A stretch of 64,000 bases of DNA from an uncultured Pirellulaceae bacterium (GTDB lineage: Bacteria > Planctomycetota > Planctomycetia > Pirellulales > Pirellulaceae), in contig CALDYR010000142.1 of the NCBI GenBank assembly GCA_937944405.1, positions 16,470 through 80,469 of the forward strand, read 5' to 3'. Position numbers and translations under genes: made by a program. Below the pieces are notes generated by a model. That model worked only from the letters and a program-made list of their open reading frames with translations. It ran no database searches and was not told the origin of the DNA. Within the stretch, counting starts at the first letter, position 1; each line of letters starts with the position of its first letter. Below, in pieces: positions 57,002-64,000 of this stretch.

Positions 57002-57856
57002 ATGCGCACAATCGCCGTAATCAACCAGAAGGGTGGAGTCGGAAAGACAACCACCGCTGTCAACCTTAGTGCCGCGTTGGCTGAACAGGGGCAACGTGTT
57101 TGGCTGATCGACCTCGACCCGCAGGCCCATGCTTCTTTGCATTTGGGATTCGGGATGCAAGAAGATTATCTTTCGGTTTATGATGTCCTGACCGATGACA
57201 CGCCCTTGGCGGACGTCTGTCATCAGGTGGAAGAGAATCTTTGGCTGACCCCGTCACACATTGATTTGGCTGCCGCCGAAATGGAGCTTTCCGGTGCCGT
57301 CGGTCGAGAGATTATCTTGCGGGATAAGATGTCTGATATGGCCACGAATTTCGACTATATTATCTTCGACTGCCCGCCATCGTTAGGCGTGTTGACGCTC
57401 AATGCACTAACCACCGCCGACGAAATTTTCTTGCCGCTGCAACCGCACTTTTTGGCGCTGCACGGGTTGAGCAAACTTCTTCGGACGATCGAACTGGTGG
57501 CGCGGCGATTGAATCCAGCACTGACATTGACGAGTCTGGTGTATTGTTTGTTTGATTCGGGAACGCGGTTGGCCAATGAGGTGGTCGGTGATGTCGAATT
57601 CTTTTTTGCAGAACAGCGATTGTCGAATTCGATTTGGTCAGAGGTGTCCAGTTTCGATACCAGGATTCGCCGCAACATTCGTTTAGCCGAAGCACCCAGT
57701 TATGGCCAATCTATTTTTCAGTACGCCAATGATTCAAACGGTGCACAAGATTATCGTTGCTTGGCCATGGAAGTGATGAACCAAACGGACCAAATGGTAA
57801 TTAAACCCCGGCAAAAAATTGTGACCGCGGAAGCCAATCCGACCCAAGCGCGTTAG
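57002..57856 (+). CDS. ParA/MinD-type partition ATPase
   Basis: 284 residues from ATG 57002 (AAGGAG 8 nt upstream). The deviant Walker A is KGGVGKTT with the signature lysine (residues 10-17). The sequence also has LIDLDPQAHASLHLG and FDYIIFDCPPSLGVLTLNAL, with switch regions intact. Such ATPases move chromosomes, plasmids or protein clusters. No parB follows; the next gene, 11 bp away, encodes a truncated globin. Either it uses a distant ParB or it serves another cargo. Confidence 0.9.
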   Translation: MRTIAVINQKGGVGKTTTAVNLSAALAEQGQRVWLIDLDPQAHASLHLGFGMQEDYLSVYDVLTDDTPLADVCHQVEENLWLTPSHIDLAAAEMELSGAVGREIILRDKMSDMATNFDYIIFDCPPSLGVLTLNALTTADEIFLPLQPHFLALHGLSKLLRTIELVARRLNPALTLTSLVYCLFDSGTRLANEVVGDVEFFFAEQRLSNSIWSEVSSFDTRIRRNIRLAEAPSYGQSIFQYANDSNGAQDYRCLAMEVMNQTDQMVIKPRQKIVTAEANPTQAR

Positions 57857-57867
57857 AATCATTCGAC

Positions 57868-58245
57868 ATGAGCGAATCAGATATTATGACGGTGTTGGGC
57901 GAAGTTGGGATCGCAAACTTGGTGGCGGCATTTTATCGCCGTGTCCGCGCGGATGATTTGATCGGACCGATGTACCCCGATGACGATTGGGATGGTGCCG
58001 AAAAACGGTTGGCCGGTTTTTTGGTCTATCGATTCGGCGGTAGCGACGACTACATTCAACAGCGCGGCCACCCGAGATTGCGGATGCGCCACGCCCCGTT
58101 TTCGATCGGCGTGGCCGAACGCGATCGTTGGTTAGAAATCATGGGCAAATCGATGGATGAGGTGGCAGTCCCCAAAGAGATCCGACTGAATTTGAAGACG
58201 TTTTTCGAACAGGTGGCAGATTTCATGCGTAACCAAAAAGAGTAA
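57868..58245 (+). CDS. Truncated haemoglobin, group II
   Basis: 125 residues. It opens with a short helix, then LVAAFYRRVRADDLIGPMY (helix B/C region), and contains the proximal His75 in GHPRLRMRHAPFSIGVAERDRWLEIM. That is the group II (TrHbO-type) pattern. Such globins bind O2, NO or sulfide, or detoxify peroxide. It is probably cotranscribed with the parA-like gene. A MITE begins at the base after its stop codon and its target duplication includes the stop. Confidence 0.93.
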   Translation: MSESDIMTVLGEVGIANLVAAFYRRVRADDLIGPMYPDDDWDGAEKRLAGFLVYRFGGSDDYIQQRGHPRLRMRHAPFSIGVAERDRWLEIMGKSMDEVAVPKEIRLNLKTFFEQVADFMRNQKE

Positions 58246-58383
58246 GGCTCTTCCCAAAACTTTGCGGCGCCGCGTGCGCCCTAAGGTTACCTTTTCCTGT
58301 GATTGGAGTGTGATTTGCCCGAATGCTCGTAAACACAGTCGTCGGGCAATTCCGGCCGATCCCACTGAAATCCGGGAAAAGCC
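58246..58383 (+). mobile_element. ISL3-type MITE copy C (138 bp)
   Basis: The left end is GGCTCTTCCCAAAACTTTGC and the right end complement is GGCTTTTCCCGGATTTCAGT. Flanking 8-mers are aagagtaa (58238-58245) and atgagtca (58384-58391), a 6/8 match. The left one holds the globin stop codon. Confidence 0.75.
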
Positions 58384-58470
58384 ATGAGTCAAGGCCTTCC
58401 AACGCAGGTTAGCGAAAAACGAATGCCGCAAGTATGAGTCGTTCAAAAGCTTGTCGTTCAAAGACGGGTG

Positions 58471-59679
58471 CTAAACCGTGCTTTTCTCAAGCTCGGGTTT
58501 TTGTTCCACCGGCAACCGGATCCAGAATGTCGTGCCGCGGTCGACATCCGATTCAAACGTTAACGCTCCTCGGTGGAGTTCAACAATGATCCGGTAACTG
58601 ATCGATAGCCCCTGACCGGTTCCCTCACCCACGCCCTTGGTCGTAAAAAATGGGTCGAACACGCGGTGTTGAATCTCCGGAGGGATACCGCAACCCGTGT
58701 CCGATATCTGTATCAGCACAGTATCTCCCTGCAACGAGGTCCCCACAGTCAGTACGCCCGCGTTCGTCGGGCCCCGGGTGCCGATCGCGCTGGCGGCGTT
58801 GACGATCAAATTTAAAAATGCTTGGCCTAACTCGCCCGGCAAGCAGCTTACCGGCGGCAACGAATCGCTAAATTCAGTTTCCAGTTCGGCGTGGTATTTC
58901 CATTTCGCGCGCGAAACGGTCAACGTGGAGCGCAACAGTTGATTGACGCATACCGGTTCGAACGATTCCGTGCCCGGGTGCGAAAATACATTCATCGCTT
59001 TGACAATCCGCGCTAACGTTTGACTCCCCTCGATCGCTTGGCTGGCCGCCAGTGGGGCTTCGGTGCGAACGAAATCTAAGTCGATTGCTTCCGCAACCGT
59101 GTCGATGGCCGCGATTTGCTTTGGTAACATTCCCTGATTCCGGCACCGCAGTACCAGTGAATCGACGGCCGCCAAAAGTTGTTCGATGTCTTCAAAACTG
59201 GTTTTTAAAAAGTTTAAGTTGTCGTTCACAAATTGAATTGGCGTGTTGAGTTCATGCGCTACGCCAGCCGCCGATTGTCCGACCGATTCCATCTTTTGGG
59301 CCAGAATCAACTGATTCTCCAAAGCTTTCTGCCGGGCAAGTTCTGCTTTAGTGCGTTTGACTTCGACATGCAGGTCGTTGGTCAGGTCGGCCAGTTTTTG
59401 ATTCGACAGGTGCAGGGCGCGACTTTTAATCTCCAGATGTTGTTCGGCCTCTTTTCGCGCACGCCGCTCACGTTCGAACAACCGGCGATACATTGCGGCT
59501 TCGCAACAGACAGAACATTCGGTGGTTTGAATTTCGGTGGACACTTCAGATGACGCGGTTGGGTTTGCGAAAGGTGTTGATGACGCTGCTCGGGCCAGTG
59601 TTCGTACTGGAAGTGGTTTTGCGCTTACGCGCCCCAACGAAGTCCAGCACCAAGCTACGGGCGTAATTAACCATCTCAC
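58471..59679 (-). CDS. Sensor histidine kinase
   Basis: 402 residues from GTG 59679; ATG at 59493 (MYRRLFERERRARKEAEQ) is an alternative. A basic N-terminal part with three cysteines is followed by a coiled coil (about 65-130). The H-box is SAAGVAHELNTPIQFVNDNL with His142. The ATPase has NLIVNAASAIG (N-box), SDTGCGIPPEI (G1), FDPFFTTK and GTGQGLSISYRI (G2). No membrane segment is seen, so it is a cytoplasmic sensor. No response regulator is adjacent. Confidence 0.9.
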   Translation of the reverse strand: MRWLITPVAWCWTSLGRVSAKPLPVRTLARAASSTPFANPTASSEVSTEIQTTECSVCCEAAMYRRLFERERRARKEAEQHLEIKSRALHLSNQKLADLTNDLHVEVKRTKAELARQKALENQLILAQKMESVGQSAAGVAHELNTPIQFVNDNLNFLKTSFEDIEQLLAAVDSLVLRCRNQGMLPKQIAAIDTVAEAIDLDFVRTEAPLAASQAIEGSQTLARIVKAMNVFSHPGTESFEPVCVNQLLRSTLTVSRAKWKYHAELETEFSDSLPPVSCLPGELGQAFLNLIVNAASAIGTRGPTNAGVLTVGTSLQGDTVLIQISDTGCGIPPEIQHRVFDPFFTTKGVGEGTGQGLSISYRIIVELHRGALTFESDVDRGTTFWIRLPVEQKPELEKSTV

Positions 59680-59945
59680 CGCAAGCTTAGCTTACATCTA
59701 TAGATTGGAGGTGTGATGACCAGGTTCCACCGCCGAACTGCCATGCCAGAGAAACATTTACAGCGTAACAGGTTCAGCGTACCGTAAAATGTCCAGAGGC
59801 TGGAGTCGTTTTGTTCGTTACGACCGTTGCTACCGCGCCGAATTCCAGTAACAAGTACAGGGTCTGGCTTTGGCATGGCCGGTGCGTTTGGAATTGAAAA
59901 AGTGATCTCTGCTCACAACATCATCCATTCACAAGGACCGCAACG

Positions 59946-61040
59946 ATGAACGCTACCAACCGCAACTTAGTTAACACAAAAATCAACACTAACATCGCCG
60001 TTGACCGTTCGACGCCATTGCCACGTCCCAAAAGCGACCACGAACACGACCACTTGCCACAGCTTTCGTTCGTCATCCCGGCGATGAATGAGCAGGATTC
60101 GCTTTCGACGCTCGTTCAACGGGTTTCCGAAGCCGCATCTGAGTACAGTTTTGAGATCATCTTGATCGACGACGGCAGTACCGACAACACGTGGAATGAG
60201 ATTCAGGCTCTGGCGAACGCTCGGCCCGACATTCGGGGTTTGCGCTTTCGCAGTAATCGTGGCAAGGCCGCCGGCCTTCAGGCTGGTTTCGAAATTGCCA
60301 AAGGCGATTTGATTTTCACAATGGACGCCGATCTGCAGGACGACCCCAAGGAGATTCCTCGTTTCATCGACAAAATCAACGAAGGTTACGATTTGGTTAG
60401 CGGTTGGAAAGCAATACGGCACGACCCATGGCACAAAGTGTTGCCCAGTCGTGTGTTCAACCGACTGCTCAGCTACGTCAGCCAAGTCGAACTTCACGAT
60501 CATAATTGTGGATTTAAGTGCTATCGGAAAGAGGTCGCCCAATCGATCGCCCTGTTCGGTGAACTACATCGTATGGTTCCATCGCTTGCTGGGATGCAGG
60601 GGTTCAAGGTTACCGAAATCGTGGTTGAACATCATGCCCGGCAACATGGTGTTTCTAAGTATGGCGTCGAACGATTTATTCGTGGTTTCAGCGACATGCT
60701 TACTATGGGGTTTCTGCGAGTCTACCGCGAACGCCCGTCGCATTTTGCCAACTTCTGTGCCGTGATCTACGGCGTCGTCGCCCTCGTATTACTGGTCGTC
60801 GGCGGGACGATCGGATTGTCAACATTAGCGGGCGTCGCCACGGTGTTGACCGGTCTGGCGTTTGTTGGGCTCGGCGGAGCCTGCGTGTTGGCGGGCCTGT
60901 TTTGCGAACTGATGATCCACCAAAACCGCCCCACGTCAACCACGCCCGTCGTATTTGACACCGACGATGTTCGAGCCGCCACGTTCTTCGAAGATTTGCG
61001 GCTGACCAAAGAACGGCGTTTTGAATTACTGAACGTTTAA
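59946..61040 (+). CDS. Glycosyltransferase family 2, polyprenyl-phosphate sugar transferase type
   Basis: 364 residues. The GT-A core begins LSFVIPAMNEQDSLSTLVQRV. The DDGSTDNTW and FTMDADLQDDPKEIP motifs carry the nucleotide- and metal-binding acids. Two C-terminal membrane helices (about 270-325) follow, as in DPM1/GtrB/ArnC-like enzymes that make lipid-linked sugars. AAGGA precedes the ATG. It opens a three-gene cluster with a GT4 and a flippase-like protein, so surface glycan synthesis is the likely role. Confidence 0.92.
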   Translation: MNATNRNLVNTKINTNIAVDRSTPLPRPKSDHEHDHLPQLSFVIPAMNEQDSLSTLVQRVSEAASEYSFEIILIDDGSTDNTWNEIQALANARPDIRGLRFRSNRGKAAGLQAGFEIAKGDLIFTMDADLQDDPKEIPRFIDKINEGYDLVSGWKAIRHDPWHKVLPSRVFNRLLSYVSQVELHDHNCGFKCYRKEVAQSIALFGELHRMVPSLAGMQGFKVTEIVVEHHARQHGVSKYGVERFIRGFSDMLTMGFLRVYRERPSHFANFCAVIYGVVALVLLVVGGTIGLSTLAGVATVLTGLAFVGLGGACVLAGLFCELMIHQNRPTSTTPVVFDTDDVRAATFFEDLRLTKERRFELLNV

Positions 61041-61044
61041 TCGA

Positions 61045-61080
61045 CGCCGGCGTTCAACCGGCGCGCTCACTTCTTTTTTT
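61045..61080 (+). terminator. Possible terminator after the GT2 gene
   Basis: CGCCGG (61045-61050) pairs with CCGGCG (61058-61063) across a 7-nt loop. A T-run starts 11 nt later. The distance makes it a weak candidate. Confidence 0.3.
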
Positions 61081-61159
61081 ACCCAGCAATTCTACCCAGA
61101 GACTGCGGCCTGAACTTTCAATCGCAATCGAACAAATGCGCCACAACGGGGGCAACACC

Positions 61160-62353
61160 ATGAACGACAATAACAAACAACGTATCTTAGTCATCACATC
61201 CACTTACCCACGGCACGCAACCGATTATGCCGTTCCATGGATGCGAGAAATTCACCGGCAACTAAAAGATCAAGGCCACGATATTACGGTGATGGCACCG
61301 TCCTTCAAAGGGCTTAAATCTCACCAGTTGGACGGCATTGATGTCAAACGATTTCGTTATGCTCCGGCCTGTGTTGAAACCTTGACCCACGAAGAAGGAG
61401 CGACCTATAAAGTTCGCAAATCCTACATACAGCTGTTGGCCATTCCTTACATTTTGATCGGTTGTTTTTACGCGGCCTGGCTGGCGATGCGAAACAAGTT
61501 TGACGTGATCCATGTTCACTGGCCATTCCCGCATGGTCTGATGGGGCAAGTTGCTCGATTCGTCAGTGGCAAGCCACTGGTGATGATGTCTCACGGCGCA
61601 GAATTTTCACTTGCCCGTCGCAAAAGGTGGGTGACACCGTTTCTGCAACAGTCGCTTAAATCAGCCGACATGTGTATTGCCAACAGCTCCGACACGGCTT
61701 CGAAGGTCACCGCGATGAGCGGCCGGCCGTGCCACGTGTTGCCTTACGGCACAACTGTCAGCGCCGCCGACGTCCAGGCCGCTCCGTCCTGCAAGCCGCG
61801 TGTGTTGTTCACCGGTCGCCTGATCGAAAGGAAGGGGATTGAATACCTGTTACAGGCCGTGCCGATGGTATTGTCCCATGTTCCCGATGCTGATTTCATT
61901 ATCACCGGTGACGGAGACCAGCGTGAGCGACTCGAGCGTTTGTGTACAGAGATGGGACTGGATGACACCGTGAATTTTTTAGGCTTTGTCTCTCGTGAGG
62001 AACTGGCCCAAGAGTACGCCAAGTGTAACGTTTGGGTGAATCCTGGCATCATCGACAGCTGGGGCGACGCCGAAGGTCTAGGTGTCGGTTCGATCGAGGC
62101 GTACAGTTACTTCAAGCCCGTCGTCGCCAGTCGCGTCGGCGGAATCCCTGATACCATTCGCGACGGCGAAACCGGGTATTTGGTCCCGCAGAAAGACCCC
62201 ACGGCTTTAGCCAATGCGATTTCGGAATTGCTGCGTAATCCTGAAAAAAGTCGTGCCTTCGGCTATGCCGGGTTTAAATTTGCCAGTGAAACGTTTTCTT
62301 GGAAACGTATCGTCGGGGAGCTAGAACGGCTGTACGTAAAGGCTGCCGCCTAA
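61160..62353 (+). CDS. Glycosyltransferase family 4
   Basis: 397 residues from ATG 61160 (GGGGGC upstream); ATG at 61136 adds eight residues. A retaining GT-B enzyme: VITSTYPRHATDYAVPWMREI at the acceptor side, VIHVHWPFPHGLMG, and the donor-site elements LFTGRLIERKGIEYLLQA, ITGDGDQRERLE, VNFLGFV and VGSIEAYSYFKPVVASRVGGIPD. The E-x(7)-E-like motif fits GT4. It transfers sugars from nucleotide donors in surface glycan assembly together with its neighbours. Confidence 0.93.
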   Translation: MNDNNKQRILVITSTYPRHATDYAVPWMREIHRQLKDQGHDITVMAPSFKGLKSHQLDGIDVKRFRYAPACVETLTHEEGATYKVRKSYIQLLAIPYILIGCFYAAWLAMRNKFDVIHVHWPFPHGLMGQVARFVSGKPLVMMSHGAEFSLARRKRWVTPFLQQSLKSADMCIANSSDTASKVTAMSGRPCHVLPYGTTVSAADVQAAPSCKPRVLFTGRLIERKGIEYLLQAVPMVLSHVPDADFIITGDGDQRERLERLCTEMGLDDTVNFLGFVSREELAQEYAKCNVWVNPGIIDSWGDAEGLGVGSIEAYSYFKPVVASRVGGIPDTIRDGETGYLVPQKDPTALANAISELLRNPEKSRAFGYAGFKFASETFSWKRIVGELERLYVKAAA

Positions 62354-62434
62354 GAACGGCCCGCGCTGGTAATCAATCAACTCCAACCGTTTTATTTTCA
62401 CCGCCGGCCAATCACGACCGCTTCCAGAGAACCA

Positions 62435-63457
62435 ATGATGCATAAGCCCGAATTAACCTGTGCCCTGCCTAACCACCACCTAACGTCTGAAGAATCGGGG
62501 ACGGCCACACAAGCGCCGGTGTTCAGTCGATCTCTACTACGGACGGCTTTAACAACGATTCTGTCCTTGTTCGTTATCGCCACTATTGGCTTCACCGCCT
62601 GGAAATTGAATGCGGATTACCAACTGACGGCGCCCTTGAGTAGCTCGGCTTTTATGTTTGCTGTCGTTCTGGCGGTCGCTTATCGGATTGCTAATCCCTT
62701 CGGCTGGGTATTGGTGTTGCGAGGGATCGGGCATGCCGTCGGGCCGGTCCAAGCGACGAAAATATGGTTGCTGGCTGAATCGCGCCGTTGGTTGCCTGGA
62801 GGTATTTGGGGATACACATCGCGCGCAGTGGCTGCTAAACAAATGGGTGTGTCCAAAACCAGTGCCTCTGCCTCGATGGCGATAGAGCTGCTGGTAACGA
62901 TTGTGGCTGCGGCGATTGTCGGGTTCATTGGAGTCGCAATTTATCAACAAGAGTTACTTTCAACGGTCGCTGGATTAATCCCCCAAAGCGATCAACATGG
63001 TTACGCCATGGTGGCAGCGGTCGTTGCGGTCGGCAGTTGCCTCATGGCGGTCATGGTTGTTTTGGCGGGAGGGAAACTGAAACGCAAAATCAAGTCGCTG
63101 ACACAGCAAATAGCTGCCGTCAGACAATTAAAACTTAGTCCCAGTTGGTTGGGTCTTTCGATTGGATACATGACTTTGATGGCGGTGTTGAATGGATCTA
63201 TCAATCAAGCATTATTACAGACAATAGACGGAGCTTCCGTTCCACTGGTGGCGATGATAGCAGTGACTGCAACGGCATGGGTGATTGGTTTTTTTGCGTT
63301 CTTTTCGCCGGGAGGAATTTTAGTACGTGAAGCGGCGTTGGCAGCATTGTTGTTGCCGTGGCTGCCGTACGAAACGGGATTCACCATCGCCGCCCTTTCG
63401 CGTTTGGCTCAGCTGATCGCTGAAGTTATCGGCATGTTATTAACCATCAAAAAGTAG
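62435..63457 (+). CDS. Lysylphosphatidylglycerol-synthase transmembrane / AglD-like (UPF0104) protein
   Basis: 340 residues with about seven to eight membrane segments. The SRRWLPGGIWGYTSRAVAAKQMGVSKTSASASMAIELLVTIVAA block is the UPF0104 signature, also seen in archaeal AglD and the membrane part of MprF. The conserved FFAFFSPGGILVREAALAALL segment comes near the end. Such proteins are thought to move polyprenyl-linked sugars or lipids across the membrane. It ends the GT2-GT4 cluster. Confidence 0.88.
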   Translation: MMHKPELTCALPNHHLTSEESGTATQAPVFSRSLLRTALTTILSLFVIATIGFTAWKLNADYQLTAPLSSSAFMFAVVLAVAYRIANPFGWVLVLRGIGHAVGPVQATKIWLLAESRRWLPGGIWGYTSRAVAAKQMGVSKTSASASMAIELLVTIVAAAIVGFIGVAIYQQELLSTVAGLIPQSDQHGYAMVAAVVAVGSCLMAVMVVLAGGKLKRKIKSLTQQIAAVRQLKLSPSWLGLSIGYMTLMAVLNGSINQALLQTIDGASVPLVAMIAVTATAWVIGFFAFFSPGGILVREAALAALLLPWLPYETGFTIAALSRLAQLIAEVIGMLLTIKK

Positions 63458-63588
63458 CGGTGTCGCCCTGTCAACGGTGCGGGGCTACGGTAACCACCGA
63501 TCGCCGACACTCATGTCGGTGCCGCGTTCCGTTCTGGGGTGAATTCCAATGCACCCCCATCCAATGCGCTCTATAGGCACCCAACCGA

Positions 63589-64000
63589 TCACCCGGTGCG
63601 GACCAGTACAAATTTTGCATGAGTGCCATCTTCTGGTGCGAGGTACTCGCGATCGAGCTCAATCGGGTCGCCAAAGTGAGCGATCGCCGAAGCTATCAAA
63701 CCCTCGGCTAAGTCTGCAAAGGGCGGAGTAGATTGACAAATGTCCTTTGCTGTCGATTCATCGACGCGCGTAAATCGGATCGTCGGTAATTCTGCTTCGG
63801 GAAACAATTTTCGAACCCCGACATGGATTCGATTTTCGACTTGGCCCAGCAGTTCCACGGTCATTTTTACATTGCCAAGAGTGTCCGCGTGAGATTCAAC
63901 GAAGTGATTGAATAAGTGGACACCGAACGACTTTGTTACCTCCGGCGCCGGTGTTCCGCAATGGGCGCCCAAGGCAACCACCATCGCGACCAATTCGCCG
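63589..64000 (-). CDS. H-NOX-like heme NO/O2-binding domain protein (5' end outside window)
   Basis: 137 residues are visible, open at the window edge. The reading GELVAMVVALGAHCGTPAPEVTKSFGVHLFNHFVESHA matches the N-terminal helices. ENRIHVGVRKLFPEAELPTI carries the proximal histidine at the H-NOX position. LAEGLIASAIAHFGDPIEL is the C-terminal alpha/beta part. The usual YxSxR heme-propionate motif is replaced by a sequence around ICQSTPP, so heme binding is not assured. These domains sense NO or O2 and usually signal to kinases or cyclases; none is next to it within the window. Confidence 0.7.
   Translation of the reverse strand, partial: GELVAMVVALGAHCGTPAPEVTKSFGVHLFNHFVESHADTLGNVKMTVELLGQVENRIHVGVRKLFPEAELPTIRFTRVDESTAKDICQSTPPFADLAEGLIASAIAHFGDPIELDREYLAPEDGTHAKFVLVRTG

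Overview
The window reads as chromosomal DNA of a marine-type planctomycete, most likely in or near the family Pirellulaceae. The pointers are a remnant of the ISAzo13-type DDE transposase common in Rhodopirellula, a secreted sulfatase, a HisA/HisF-related protein of the kind found in methanopterin-using planctomycetes, secreted proteins with a terpene-cyclase fold, a DUF1223 protein, and single-gene transcription units in place of the usual ribosomal-protein and chaperonin operons. This placement is an inference from protein families; no rRNA gene or other marker fixes the genus. I saw no tRNA, rRNA, CRISPR array, prophage or recognisable defence island.

Layout. 1-7.2 kb: edge of a hydantoinase/oxoprolinase, an aldo/keto reductase, a YihY membrane protein, miaB, rplU with a structured leader, ferritin and a PepD-type dipeptidase. 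7.3-11.6 kb: a decayed signal-peptidase gene, a phosphate-selective-type porin and a sulfatase. 12.2-19.3 kb: the replication cluster, gyrB-dciA-dnaN-dnaA followed by a cysteine desulfurase, all on the minus strand. It has a likely oriC between dnaN and dnaA and a perfect DnaA box at the 3' end of the desulfurase gene. 19.6-25.4 kb: scpB with a very acidic partner, hemA with a CcsA-like cytochrome assembly gene, and a sigma-54 activator without a receiver domain. 25.9-28.1 kb: a BlaI-type repressor and an ECF sigma/anti-sigma pair. 29.7-41.8 kb: a TrkH potassium transporter with an unusual insertion, asd, a HisA-like protein, a terpene-cyclase-fold membrane protein, a methyltransferase and an ABC exporter. 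41.9-49.2 kb: a 1148-residue YCF48-propeller fusion protein, a transposase remnant, a second terpene-cyclase-fold protein, a solitary groES and a secreted DinB-like protein. 49.3-54.2 kb: a LacI regulator, a solitary rplX and a GH3 beta-glucosidase, with matching palindromic operators before lacI and before the GH3 gene. 54.5-64 kb: a DUF1223 protein, a cysteine-rich secreted protein, parA with a truncated globin, a histidine kinase, a GT2-GT4-flippase-like glycan cluster, and the edge of an H-NOX-like protein.

Two kinds of structure run through the intergenic spaces. (1) Six short elements of 66-172 bp share GGCTCTTCC-type terminal inverted repeats and have imperfect 8-bp direct repeats at every insertion site. 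They look like non-autonomous ISL3-type MITEs, and no cognate transposase lies in the window. A seventh, eroded copy may sit just upstream of dnaA. (2) About ten short tandem duplications, most with a 13-16 bp unit, lie at or beside gene ends, and several include the stop codon. The clearest regulatory circuit is the LacI/GH3 pair. The rplU leader can form two mutually exclusive helices and may be an autoregulatory or attenuator RNA.
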